From an uncultured Synechococcaceae cyanobacterium (GTDB lineage Bacteria; Cyanobacteriota; Cyanobacteriia; PCC-6307; Cyanobiaceae): a stretch of 64,000 nucleotides of DNA. The notes beneath the pieces are model-generated. The model was not told the origin of the DNA. It ran no database searches and worked only from the letters and a program-made list of their open reading frames with translations. The position numbers were made by a program, and so were the translations under genes. How positions within the stretch are numbered: the stretch's first letter is position 1; the number at the start of each line of letters is the position of its first letter. The stretch spans positions 1 to 64,000 of the forward strand of contig CACPJY010000005.1 in assembly GCA_902634405.1 (NCBI GenBank), written 5' to 3'. This document shows positions 38,628 through 47,654 of the stretch, one piece after another.

Positions 38628-39639
38628 AGAAATCTCTGTACCATTTTACGAAATTTGCCACACCTTCTTTTATAGGTGTATTTGGTTTGAACCCTACCCA
38701 CTCTTTAAGTTCAGATGTGTCAGCAGAAGTGGCTGGTACATCACCAGGTTGAATTGGAAGCAAAAGTTTTTTTGCTTTTATCTCTAAGGATTCCTCAATT
38801 GCTTCTATGTATTCCATTAAGGGTGTTGGGCTGGAATTACCTATATTAAATATTCGGTGAGGTGCCCAACTTCGAGAAGGATTAGGATTTTGTTTGTCAA
38901 AATTTTCATCAGGGGATGCCGGTTTGTTTAATAAGCGCATCAAGCTTTCAATAATGTCGTCTATATAGGTGAAATCCCTCATCATCTCTCCATTGTTGAA
39001 AACTTTAATCGGTTTTCCAGTAAGCATTGCTTGTGTAAAAAGGAAAAGAGCCATGTCAGGTCTTCCCCATGGACCATAAACAGTAAAAAAACGGAGTCCA
39101 GTAGATGGCAAGCCATAAAGATGACTGTATGTATGCGCCATCAATTCATTAGCTTTTTTGCTTGCGGCATAAAGGCTTACTGGATGATCGACACCTTGAT
39201 TTTCTTTAAAAGGCATATTGGTATTCCCTCCATAAACTGAACTACTTGAGGCGTATAAGAGGTTCTCAACATTATGGTGCCTACATCCTTCGAGGATGTT
39301 CCCAAATCCGACCATATTGGCCTGAATATATGCAGATGGATTTTCAATTGAATATCTGACTCCTGCTTGAGCAGCAAGGTTTACTACTTTGTTGGGCTTA
39401 TAGCTTTTGAAGGTTTTTTCAATGGTTTTGGAGTCTTCAATATCACCTTTAATCATTGAGAAAGCTGTTCCTTGCTTGGCGCTTGTGGAGTGAAGTTCCT
39501 TTAATCTTGCTTCCTTTAGCTTGGGGTCATAGTAGGCATTGAGATTGTCTAAACCAATTACTGGAATACCTTCTTTAAGGAGCCTTGCACTTAGGTGAAA
39601 ACCAATAAAGCCAGCCGCTCCTGTTACTAGAACTGTCAT
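38617..39639 (-). CDS. UDP-glucuronate 4-epimerase-like SDR epimerase
   Basis: 340 residues, extended SDR. The NAD site is VTGAAGFIGFHLSARL and the catalytic Y-x3-K is in SLYAASKKANELMAH (Tyr about 157). GLDNLNAYYDPKLKEARL and LRFFTVYGPWGRPDMALFLF are the marks of UDP-GlcA epimerases (CapJ/LpsL type). It would convert UDP-GlcA from the ugd product to UDP-GalA. It is the first gene of the minus-strand glycan series. A 567-base gap separates it from the divergent export operon. Confidence 0.92.
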   Translation of the reverse strand: MTVLVTGAAGFIGFHLSARLLKEGIPVIGLDNLNAYYDPKLKEARLKELHSTSAKQGTAFSMIKGDIEDSKTIEKTFKSYKPNKVVNLAAQAGVRYSIENPSAYIQANMVGFGNILEGCRHHNVENLLYASSSSVYGGNTNMPFKENQGVDHPVSLYAASKKANELMAHTYSHLYGLPSTGLRFFTVYGPWGRPDMALFLFTQAMLTGKPIKVFNNGEMMRDFTYIDDIIESLMRLLNKPASPDENFDKQNPNPSRSWAPHRIFNIGNSSPTPLMEYIEAIEESLEIKAKKLLLPIQPGDVPATSADTSELKEWVGFKPNTPIKEGVANFVKWYRDFYGI

Positions 39640-40206
39640 TAGGCAAAATACAAGCTAACTTGAGCAAAACTTCCAGAATTTAAAGAAGAGTCTGTATAAA
39701 GATCTGGCCTATCCATATTTTCAAGAGATTATTCAGTGAGCGAGAAAATCATGATCCTCTTAAAGAGTGGTAATACTTCACGGGGTGGAGTGCACTCGGC
39801 TTTTTAAGCATCTTTGCACATTGATTACCATTTCAGCCTAGTGTCTAGGGTCCACATTATTTCCAATTGTATTAGTTTTTTGAAAATCAGTTTGCTTCTA
39901 TTTTCTTTAAATCCTTTTTCAGATTGGCGAATTCAGGGATTTGTTTACTAAAATTAAGCTTAGATAAAGAGTTTCAACTGGTTTGAGGGGAGTGTCTCCG
40001 TTTGATTTAATCAGGACTTGTAAATTAGTAAGGTAGCAAGGAAATTACAGTGCAAATCTCCTTACATACAATTAAGGCTATTTAGATGTCATTGGAACCC
40101 CCTCTAGGCTCGTCTTTTCAATAGGACTTGGTATTGAGATCGGGCCAGTGCAATGACCGGCTACTGGGTTGAGTTATTTGGTAGCTCTGCGAATAAGTTC
40201 TCAGCT
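39640..40206. other. Intergenic region between two divergent glycan operons
   Basis: About 0.5 kb without a convincing gene. It must contain promoters for the epimerase series (minus) and the export operon (plus). Small inverted repeats are seen: GAGTGCACTC near 39788-39797, CCTAG-TGT-CTAGG at 39837-39849, and GTAAGG paired with CCTTAC at 40028 and 40060. None is strong enough to call an RNA or terminator. A small RNA cannot be excluded. Confidence 0.5.
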
Positions 40207-41421
40207 ATGCAAAAGGGCTTCACACGCTATTTACGTCTTTTAATAACTGGTTTGGTTGCCATTGCTAGTTCTCCAATGCTGCCTTCAAAGGCAGCCCTTG
40301 AAGGCGATTTAGAACCTTCTACCTCTTCTGAAGAGCAAATTCCCAAAGAACTTAATAAGAGTAACCCTAAAGAATTTAAGAGTACTAGAAAACATAGTTA
40401 TATTTTAGGTCCTGGTGATGTAATTCAAATTGAGCTATTGCAGCTTCCAGAACTTTCTGGAATTTATACAATTGGACCTGATGGTAGTGTTTATTTGCCC
40501 AGGCTTCGAGCGGTCAATGTCGAGGAACTAACTGTACAAGAGCTTACTGAAAAACTTACTGAAAAATTCAAATTATACGTAAAAGATCCTGATATATATA
40601 TAACCCTAACTGGATATCGACCTATAAGAATATATGTGGGGGGAGAGGTTAAGCGCCCTGGCTTCTATACACTTATGGGTACACAGAATATAGAGAATTT
40701 ACCTTTTTCAGAGACAAAGACAAAAGTACGTTTAAAAAGTAATCCATTAAACCCCAATTTCAAACCATTATCCACCGATAAGTCTAACATTCCTAATTAT
40801 ACTGAGAGCTCTAATCTCTTCCCTACATTATTTGATGCTATTCGTGCAAGTAAAGGAATCACAGCTTATTCAAATTTGGCTAATGTTTCCGTAACTAGAA
40901 AACTTTCCAAGGCTTCTGGTTCAGGCAGAATTGGTACAAATTTAAACTTCCTATCCTTAATTACTAAGGGGGATGACTCGCAAAATATAAGATTATTTGA
41001 TGGAGATGTTGTTAGGGTGGCGAAAAGTGATTCACCCCTTAGAGAGCAGCTCTTAAACGCAAGTCAAACTAATTTAAGTCCACAATATTTAGAGGTATTT
41101 GTAAGCGGTAGAGTTTATGCTCCCGGCCCAATTGTCTTACCTCAAGGCTCAAGTCTCAATAAGGCTGTTTTAGCCGCTGCGCCTAAGCTTTTAAGAGGGA
41201 AAGTTGAGTTTGTTAGGTTTACTAGAGGAGGAGGGGTAGATAGAAGAACGTTTAATTACAAGCCTGACGCTCCTGTAGAGGATTACAGAAATCCTGTATT
41301 AATGAGTGGTGACATTGTCCGTGTTCAAAACTCAATCTTCACACACGCAATGGAATTAATTAATGAGGTTGGAGCTCCTTTCCTTGGAGTCTATTCAATT
41401 TACAACTTATTTAGTAAATAG
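40207..41421 (+). CDS. Wza-like polysaccharide export protein (SLBB domains)
   Basis: 404 residues from the ATG at 40207. The frame extends to 40153, but 40207 places a signal peptide (RYLRLLITGLVAIASSPMLPSKA) properly at the N-terminus. The polysaccharide export domain begins YILGPGDVIQIELLQLPELSG and contains TIGPDGSVYLPRL. SLBB-like repeats follow (PIRIYVGGEVKRPGFYTL and LEVFVSGRVYAPGPIVLPQ). The protein forms or joins the outer-membrane and periplasmic export channel. It lies 4 bases before the PCP gene. No lipobox Cys is apparent, unlike classical Wza. Confidence 0.9.
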   Translation: MQKGFTRYLRLLITGLVAIASSPMLPSKAALEGDLEPSTSSEEQIPKELNKSNPKEFKSTRKHSYILGPGDVIQIELLQLPELSGIYTIGPDGSVYLPRLRAVNVEELTVQELTEKLTEKFKLYVKDPDIYITLTGYRPIRIYVGGEVKRPGFYTLMGTQNIENLPFSETKTKVRLKSNPLNPNFKPLSTDKSNIPNYTESSNLFPTLFDAIRASKGITAYSNLANVSVTRKLSKASGSGRIGTNLNFLSLITKGDDSQNIRLFDGDVVRVAKSDSPLREQLLNASQTNLSPQYLEVFVSGRVYAPGPIVLPQGSSLNKAVLAAAPKLLRGKVEFVRFTRGGGVDRRTFNYKPDAPVEDYRNPVLMSGDIVRVQNSIFTHAMELINEVGAPFLGVYSIYNLFSK

Positions 41422-41425
41422 AACA

Positions 41426-43075
41426 ATGACAAATAAAACGAAAGATACTATTTCTCAAGATCAAAAAGTTTCTGATAAAAACATTGATCGTGATGATTTT
41501 GATGTACGGGAGATTATTGCTTCTTCAAAAAGAAACTTCAGACTTTTTGTTTCAGTGGCTTTTGGGACAGTCTTATTTAGTGGTTTTTATGCATATACCC
41601 GCAAGCCTGTTTGGCAGGGTGGCTTTCAGATGGTTGTTGAAACAAGTCAGCAGGGTTCAAAAAATAAAGGGGGACTGCAAAGCTCAGTCATTTCTAGTAT
41701 TTCTAGTGGTGGAATAAATCAAGCTGCAACAGCAATAGCTACAGAAGTAAAGATTCTGACCAGCCCTTTAATCTTGAGACCTATCTTCCAGGAAATAAAT
41801 GAAGAATACCTTTTATCAGGTAAGACATTTAAAAGTGCATACCCTGCCTGGAGCTCAAGTATTCAGGTGTTTAATGTTTTAGGTACACGTGTTTTGAATG
41901 TTTCTTATCGAGACAAAGACAAGGAAATTATTCTACCAACTATTAAAGCTCTCTCAAAAGGATATGCTAATTATGCTGGTCAAAAGAGACAGGAGTCAAT
42001 AAATAATGGACTGGACTTTGTAAGTAAGCAAGTCAAATTTTACCTCAAAAAGTCTGGTGAATCTACTAGAGCTAGAGATTCATATGAATTCCGCTATGGG
42101 ATAAACCCAGGGCATAGAGATGTAGGTGCTGGGAATTTGGACTATGGTCAGCTTTTTGGCAATGTTGCTGAGGAAGATCTTGTCGGCTCACTTGTTGGTA
42201 ATACTAGTGGTGGATATGATCGAAATGCTCCTCCTATTTATCGGCTGGCTTTAATTAACAGAGAAATACTTAGGAGAAGGGAGATTTTTACTGATGAAGA
42301 TCCTTCAATAAAGATTTTATTAAGGGAGCGGGATTCTGTTAAAAGGTATATAGACCAAAGTGCTGCTGGAAGTATTGCTTACTTACCTCTTTCTGAACCA
42401 CTTAGTAAAGAAAAAGCAAATGAAATCATGCTGAAGTATGGCGACCTGAATCGTGAACAAATGCGTGATTCTTTAACACTTACCAAATTAGAGCAAACCA
42501 AGCAAAGACTTCAGTTGGAGAAGTCGCGAATAATTTCACCCTGGAAGATAATTCATCCTCCGGCAGTACTTCCTTATCCGGTTAGTCCTAATAAATCGAG
42601 AATTCTGTTTATAGGAATAGTTGCAGGGATGATTTTAGGAAGTCTTGCTAGCTTTGCTAAAGATAGGCTTAGTGGAATTATCTTTAATTCCCAGCAGCTA
42701 CAAGACTCTGTTCCATTTTCTTTGTTGAAACGCTTACCTTTTGCAAGCCCAGAGACTTGGATGAGATCCATAACTTTGCTCGCTGAAGGACCCCTTACTG
42801 TTTCTGGTACTGGTCAGGTTGCTTTGATCCCACTTGGGAGGATCCCATCAAAGCAGTTGGATGAATTCTCTTCGCAACTTAGGAAGGCTTTAAAAAATAG
42901 GGATCTAGTAATTACTAGGGACCTTCTTGAAACTAGAAATTGTTCAACCCAACTCTTCTTGTGTGCTCCCGGTTATGTAAAGACCACACAGATAAATGAT
43001 GTTCGAGACCAAGTTTCCCTTCAAGGTAAGCCTATAACTGGTTGGGTCATGCTTGATCCTGACCTGATGCCATGA
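41426..43075 (+). CDS. Polysaccharide co-polymerase / chain-length protein (Wzz-like, no kinase)
   Basis: 549 residues from the ATG at 41426, 4 bases after the export gene; the frame extends back to 41363 but overlaps that gene. Two transmembrane helices (about 42-62 and 395-415) flank a large periplasmic part. The proline-rich PAVLPYPVSPNKSRILFIG before helix 2 is the Wzz signature. The cytoplasmic tail (about 415-549) contains VALIPLGRIP and QLFLCAPGYVKTTQINDV, which recall a BY-kinase fold, but no Walker A motif is present. It probably controls chain length without autokinase activity. Confidence 0.85.
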   Translation: MTNKTKDTISQDQKVSDKNIDRDDFDVREIIASSKRNFRLFVSVAFGTVLFSGFYAYTRKPVWQGGFQMVVETSQQGSKNKGGLQSSVISSISSGGINQAATAIATEVKILTSPLILRPIFQEINEEYLLSGKTFKSAYPAWSSSIQVFNVLGTRVLNVSYRDKDKEIILPTIKALSKGYANYAGQKRQESINNGLDFVSKQVKFYLKKSGESTRARDSYEFRYGINPGHRDVGAGNLDYGQLFGNVAEEDLVGSLVGNTSGGYDRNAPPIYRLALINREILRRREIFTDEDPSIKILLRERDSVKRYIDQSAAGSIAYLPLSEPLSKEKANEIMLKYGDLNREQMRDSLTLTKLEQTKQRLQLEKSRIISPWKIIHPPAVLPYPVSPNKSRILFIGIVAGMILGSLASFAKDRLSGIIFNSQQLQDSVPFSLLKRLPFASPETWMRSITLLAEGPLTVSGTGQVALIPLGRIPSKQLDEFSSQLRKALKNRDLVITRDLLETRNCSTQLFLCAPGYVKTTQINDVRDQVSLQGKPITGWVMLDPDLMP

Positions 43076-43079
43076 TTGG

Positions 43080-44174
43080 ATGGCAAATCTGCTGATCACT
43101 GGCGGAGCAGGCTTTATTGGTAGCCATACTTGCTTGGTACTTCTCCAGGCAGGACACTCGATTGTTGTCTTGGATGACTTTAGTAATAGTTCTCCTCGTT
43201 CTTTAGAGAGAGTTCTAGAGATTGCTACTACTTGCTCTACTGATATAGGTAGCTTAATTCAAGTACATGGAGACGTTCGTGATTTCTCAACTTTAGAGAA
43301 GCTATTCGTTGAGAGAGAGAGTATAGGTCAACCTTTTGATGCAGTGATTCATTTTGCAGGCTTGAAATCTGTTGCTGAATCCTTAGAAAAACCCTTGCTT
43401 TATTGGGATGTAAATGTTGTCGGCTCAAGAAATTTGTTAACGGTAATGGATTCACATAGTTGTCGAACAATTGTATTTAGTAGTAGTGCTACTTTATATG
43501 GCTCTTCTAGTTCGTCTCCTATCCCAGAAACTGCCCCAATAAGACCAATTAATCCTTACGGGTCGACAAAGGCCGCTGTAGAGATGCTATTAGCAGATTT
43601 AGTTGGCTGCAGCCCGGGTGAGGTATCCCAAGAAACGTCTAAGAATGGATGGAGCATTGCGAGATTGCGCTATTTCAACCCGGTGGGGGCTCACTCGAGT
43701 GGACATATTGGAGAAGACCCTTTTGGCTTACCAAATAATCTTTTCCCATTTATAAGTCAAGTAGCTGTTAAGAGGAGAGACTTGCTAAAAGTCTTCGGTG
43801 GTGATTGGCCTACACCTGATGGTACAGGAATCCGAGATTATATTCATGTCATGGATCTTGCTGAAGGCCATTGTGCAGCACTGAACTGTCTTTTTGGAAG
43901 GCCTGGCCAACTTCTTACTCTTAATTTAGGGACTGGTAAAGGGTATAGCGTACTTGAAGTAGTTAAAGCTTTTGAAAAAGCTTCAGGATTGAAAGTTGCA
44001 TATGAGTTAGTTGATAGGAGACCTGGTGATGTAGCTGCGACGATAGCTGACCCGACACTCGCTTATAAGAGAATTGGTTGGAGGAGCAAGCGAGGGCTAA
44101 TGGATATGTGCCGTGATGCTTGGCTTTGGCAGCGAGCCAATCCTAATGGCTTTGATCCCTTAGTGGTGAAATGA
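43080..44174 (+). CDS. galE: UDP-glucose 4-epimerase
   Basis: 364 residues. It interconverts UDP-glucose and UDP-galactose with bound NAD+. LLITGGAGFIGSHTCLVLLQAGH is the NAD site and PYGSTKAAVEMLL has catalytic Tyr (about 161) and Lys. GIRDYIHVMDLAEGH and YELVDRRPGDVA are GalE signatures. A short insertion (VGCSPGEVSQETSKNG) after the catalytic helix is slightly unusual. It starts 4 bases after the PCP gene and overlaps the barrel-protein gene by 4 bases, so it belongs to the export operon. Confidence 0.95.
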   Translation: MANLLITGGAGFIGSHTCLVLLQAGHSIVVLDDFSNSSPRSLERVLEIATTCSTDIGSLIQVHGDVRDFSTLEKLFVERESIGQPFDAVIHFAGLKSVAESLEKPLLYWDVNVVGSRNLLTVMDSHSCRTIVFSSSATLYGSSSSSPIPETAPIRPINPYGSTKAAVEMLLADLVGCSPGEVSQETSKNGWSIARLRYFNPVGAHSSGHIGEDPFGLPNNLFPFISQVAVKRRDLLKVFGGDWPTPDGTGIRDYIHVMDLAEGHCAALNCLFGRPGQLLTLNLGTGKGYSVLEVVKAFEKASGLKVAYELVDRRPGDVAATIADPTLAYKRIGWRSKRGLMDMCRDAWLWQRANPNGFDPLVVK

Positions 44175-46213
44175 TATTTCGTCTTTACTCAAAGCTCCTA
44201 GGAGGAGCTGTGATTATGCAAGCAATCCAGTTGTCTGCTTGTCAAGCTCAAGTGGTTTGGGAAATTTTACCCAAAGAAAATCAGAAGTCTCGACCTTCAG
44301 TTCAACAAATTTCAGAGACTTCAGGTTCGAAAGTCCGTAAAGAATTTTCTAGAGATGCTTCTCAAAATGATTGGAGTCTTATTGCACCAAGTGAATCAAA
44401 AGAAATGAATGAATGGAAATCAATTGAAGAAGGAGAAGGTTCAGGCCAAAAAGATCTTTTATGGGAAACAGTTCCTGATGTAGATGTTCTATTAGATCAA
44501 GAACGACTTGAGAATTCTTCTTCTTTTGAAATTCCGAATAGCTTTGATGAAGCCGAAGCAATGCTTAATACTCTCTTTCCTCAGCCAGATGACTTTATTC
44601 CTCCACTCCAGCTTGGACAGGCTGTTCCTACAGCAAATCAACTTCTAGCTCATGAACATCGATTTAGTACGTTTCAGTTGTCTCCTTTTAAAACCGGTGA
44701 ATCAGGCGGAACAGGTAACCAAAATTATGCTGCTCGATTTGACATGGGGATTACAGATAAAGTGCAATTATCTGGGTTTGTTTCACAAGCAGACGACCCT
44801 TTGCACTCTCAATTAAATGGATATGTAACTCAGCCTGCTAATTATTGGGAAAGTTATGGAGGAGCAATTAAGATTCGTTTGGCTAGTGATGATAGTCGAC
44901 CTTATGAGGATAGTCCTGGGAAGTATTGGAACCTTGCGCTGACGGGGTCAGTTGAAAGCTGGAATGTAGGAAGTGGTGGATGTGATTCTGCGAATTGTAA
45001 AGCCAATGATGGCGCAAGCCCTAATATTTTTAATGACTCCGGTAAAAGAGTTTTCACAAGAAATATTGTTGGCTCAGTAGCTTTACCCTTTTCTTGGAAC
45101 CTTTCACCTGGTTGGCAAGTTAGCCTGAGTCCAGGTGCAAGTTTTCTTCCTGGCATACAAGGTTCTGGTCAAGGAGGTGAAGGTGAGTTTTATGGCAACA
45201 ATGTATGGATGAGTGCAGGAGCTCTTTGGACTCCAATACCAGAACTTGAAATGTTTGGGTCTTCTCTAATTCCATTTGGTCCTGGCAACAATAGCTTTGA
45301 TGAAGACATTGACTTCACCCGAGTCCCAATCTTTTCTGGGGGGCTGACTTGGAACTTAAACCCTAGGATTGGCCTTGAAGGGATTGTGACCAATGGCTGG
45401 GGGGCAACGCCAGCGACTGCATTACTGGCATTACCCTCTTCAAACCAAATTGGTTACAGTGCCAGATTTAGATATACCGCAGATGCCGCAGATACCCCTC
45501 AGCCAAGCTTAAGTCCAAGACAGCTTTCTTTAGCTTCGGGTGGCTTAACTGTTAATACAGCTCTTGTACCCCCTGATCGTCATACTCAAGCTTGGTTAAA
45601 TACAGATAATAAAGGTAATTTGTTTGCATTTTTGGGATATTCCATTTCCAATATTTTTCAGGTTGACTTATATCAAGCTGGAATATTTAGAGGGGTAAAT
45701 ACATTTGGTGGAGAACCTTCTGAAAGTCTTGCAAAGACTTATACGACTACAGGAGGTTGGAATTGGAGAGTGGGAGGCAAAGGTGTAGCACTTAGTCCCT
45801 TAAGAGGAGCACCATTTTGGACTGCTGGTCGACTCAGTTTTGGTCGAAATAATGATGTCAGTAGTTATCAAGGATATGTTTTCGCTGAATCTATTAACAC
45901 ATGGGAAGCCACTTCTTGGTTGGCCTTAAATTTAAACCCAAAATTAGGTTGGAGTGGTGTGAGTGACCCTTGGGGTGTTGGTCTTAGTGCCAATATTCAA
46001 CTGAGTCACAGTTTTCAACTGATTCCAGAAATTAATATTGTTGGCTCTCACTTTGACGCAACTAATGGAACTGTTTCTTTTAGATGGCTTGCTCAGCCTG
46101 AGACGACTCATGTTGATATCTATCTCAGCAATGCTGCTGGCCTGTTTGATATGGGGCAATTAATTCGCAGTGAAGATATGCGGTTTGGAGGTAAAATTAG
46201 TTTTATTTTTTAA
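44171..46213 (+). CDS. Putative outer-membrane beta-barrel protein of the export operon
   Basis: 680 residues, not a family I recognise with certainty. The N-terminus is hydrophobic and ends in a lipobox-like LSAC (Cys about 24), so it is a secreted protein, perhaps a lipoprotein. Residues 40-140 are polar, low-complexity and acidic. From about 165 onward alternating hydrophobic/polar strands appear (FDMGITDKVQLSGFVSQ, WNLALTGSVESWNVG, LAFLGYSIS-type segments), ending in FGGKISFIF with a terminal Phe, as in outer-membrane barrels. Cysteine pair CDSANC occurs once. A YjbH-like exopolysaccharide role is possible. It overlaps galE by 4 bases. Confidence 0.7.
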   Translation: MIFRLYSKLLGGAVIMQAIQLSACQAQVVWEILPKENQKSRPSVQQISETSGSKVRKEFSRDASQNDWSLIAPSESKEMNEWKSIEEGEGSGQKDLLWETVPDVDVLLDQERLENSSSFEIPNSFDEAEAMLNTLFPQPDDFIPPLQLGQAVPTANQLLAHEHRFSTFQLSPFKTGESGGTGNQNYAARFDMGITDKVQLSGFVSQADDPLHSQLNGYVTQPANYWESYGGAIKIRLASDDSRPYEDSPGKYWNLALTGSVESWNVGSGGCDSANCKANDGASPNIFNDSGKRVFTRNIVGSVALPFSWNLSPGWQVSLSPGASFLPGIQGSGQGGEGEFYGNNVWMSAGALWTPIPELEMFGSSLIPFGPGNNSFDEDIDFTRVPIFSGGLTWNLNPRIGLEGIVTNGWGATPATALLALPSSNQIGYSARFRYTADAADTPQPSLSPRQLSLASGGLTVNTALVPPDRHTQAWLNTDNKGNLFAFLGYSISNIFQVDLYQAGIFRGVNTFGGEPSESLAKTYTTTGGWNWRVGGKGVALSPLRGAPFWTAGRLSFGRNNDVSSYQGYVFAESINTWEATSWLALNLNPKLGWSGVSDPWGVGLSANIQLSHSFQLIPEINIVGSHFDATNGTVSFRWLAQPETTHVDIYLSNAAGLFDMGQLIRSEDMRFGGKISFIF

Positions 46214-46223
46214 ACGTTTCTTT

Positions 46224-47642
46224 CTACCGCTTCTTAAGTATTAACTTGATTCCATTCGTTGATCGCAATGTTAACCGCCCTGTTAGTTTGGGCTCATGTC
46301 CTGGAACGGGTACTAAATGATAGCGACGAATGACTTCGGATAAAACAAGCAATGCTTCTTGTTGTGCAAAGGCTGCACCAGGGCATTTTCTTGGCCCTAA
46401 GCCAAAGGGTAAAAAAGCTTCTCGAAACCACTTATTGTTTTTCTCTTCTAAAAATCGCTCTGGTTTGAAAGCATGAGGATCACTCCAGTGATTTTCATGA
46501 CGTTGAATTACCCAGGGGGATAGCGTTAGTAGAGAGCCGACCGGACATCTACGCTCTCCATTAACTGACGATAAGTTGGTTGGACTTTCGTTTCGTTCTC
46601 TTATAAAAAAACTGACAGGAGGATATAACCTAAGGGTTTCATTGAAGATGGCTTCACCATAGTGCAATTTGCGAAGTTCATTCGGTCCAAGGCTTAAACC
46701 TTCACCCGCTTCGCCCACAATATTAATGACCTCTTGAAGTAATTTGTCTTGGACATTGGGTGCAAGTGCAAGCAACCATGTTGCAATACCTAATGAGCTC
46801 GCAGATGTCTCATGACCTGCAAGAAATAGAAAGCAAATTTGGTCGACTAATTGCTGTTCGGAAAACTTTTTGTTGCTTTGATTGTCATCTGCCGTAATTA
46901 AGCAATCTAGTAGATCAGCTGGATTGGAAGGATTGGGAGGATTGTCTGCATGTTTTTTGATTCGCTCTTTAATTGCACGATGGATCCAATCTCGAATGAT
47001 TTTGGCGTCATTTTTTAAGTTGTTTTGAATCAATCCTTTTGGAAGCCTGAGGAATCGGAGTACGAGTGCCCTACCCGCTCTACGTTGATAGCGGCTAAAT
47101 GCCTGGAATATTTCACGTGCTTCGCCTTCATTTAAAGGTTTGCTGAGGATAGTCCTACTAATTACATCAGCTGTTACTAAAGTCATCTCGGCATCTATAT
47201 CTATCGGTTCACCTTCTTTGTATTGTTCCAGTCGATCAAGAAGTGAAGCTGTGGCATCAGACATTGCTGGGAACACTCGTTTCAACTTAGCTACTTGGAA
47301 TGCTTGATCAATCAATTTGCGCTGCCATGCCCATTCTTCTCCATTTACCGAGAAAATCGCTCTACCAATTAGGGGTTCAAGAATCCAAAGAGTGTAAGGG
47401 TGTTTTGGAAATTCTTGAACTTGATCTATAAGAACTTGTCTTACTAGAGGCGGGTCATTCACTAGAAATACAGGGAGACCCAGTAGATTTATTTCGCCTA
47501 GCGGAACTTTGAAGTCCCATTCATTGAGGAGCCCTAGCCAAGACTTCCACCCTCTTTGAAGTCGTAAGAAGATATTCGCTGTATATGGCTTAGGACCGGG
47601 CCATGGTGGCTTAAATAGTGTATTTTGCGTCATTTTAGTCAT
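46224..47642 (-). CDS. Cytochrome P450
   Basis: 472 residues. It is a haem-thiolate monooxygenase. The haem loop FGLGPRKCPGAAF gives the Cys ligand (about 420), the I-helix is FLAGHETSAS, and the K-helix ExxR is ETLRLYPP. PERFLEEKN matches the PERF region. There is no membrane anchor. The substrate is unknown. Long-chain lipids or carotenoids are plausible from family habits, and the nearby polyketide-synthase operon makes hydroxylation of its product an attractive guess. It starts 12 bases after the hydrolase-like gene on the same strand, so they are probably one transcript. It is convergent with the barrel-protein gene. Confidence 0.93.
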   Translation of the reverse strand: MTKMTQNTLFKPPWPGPKPYTANIFLRLQRGWKSWLGLLNEWDFKVPLGEINLLGLPVFLVNDPPLVRQVLIDQVQEFPKHPYTLWILEPLIGRAIFSVNGEEWAWQRKLIDQAFQVAKLKRVFPAMSDATASLLDRLEQYKEGEPIDIDAEMTLVTADVISRTILSKPLNEGEAREIFQAFSRYQRRAGRALVLRFLRLPKGLIQNNLKNDAKIIRDWIHRAIKERIKKHADNPPNPSNPADLLDCLITADDNQSNKKFSEQQLVDQICFLFLAGHETSASSLGIATWLLALAPNVQDKLLQEVINIVGEAGEGLSLGPNELRKLHYGEAIFNETLRLYPPVSFFIRERNESPTNLSSVNGERRCPVGSLLTLSPWVIQRHENHWSDPHAFKPERFLEEKNNKWFREAFLPFGLGPRKCPGAAFAQQEALLVLSEVIRRYHLVPVPGHEPKLTGRLTLRSTNGIKLILKKR

Positions 47643-47654
47643 CAGTGGATAGGG

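Noticed and set aside
39788-39850. Small inverted repeats in the gap between glycan operons, considered as an RNA or terminator
   Set aside because: Stems of 5 bp without T-runs or conserved small-RNA motifs; too weak to call.
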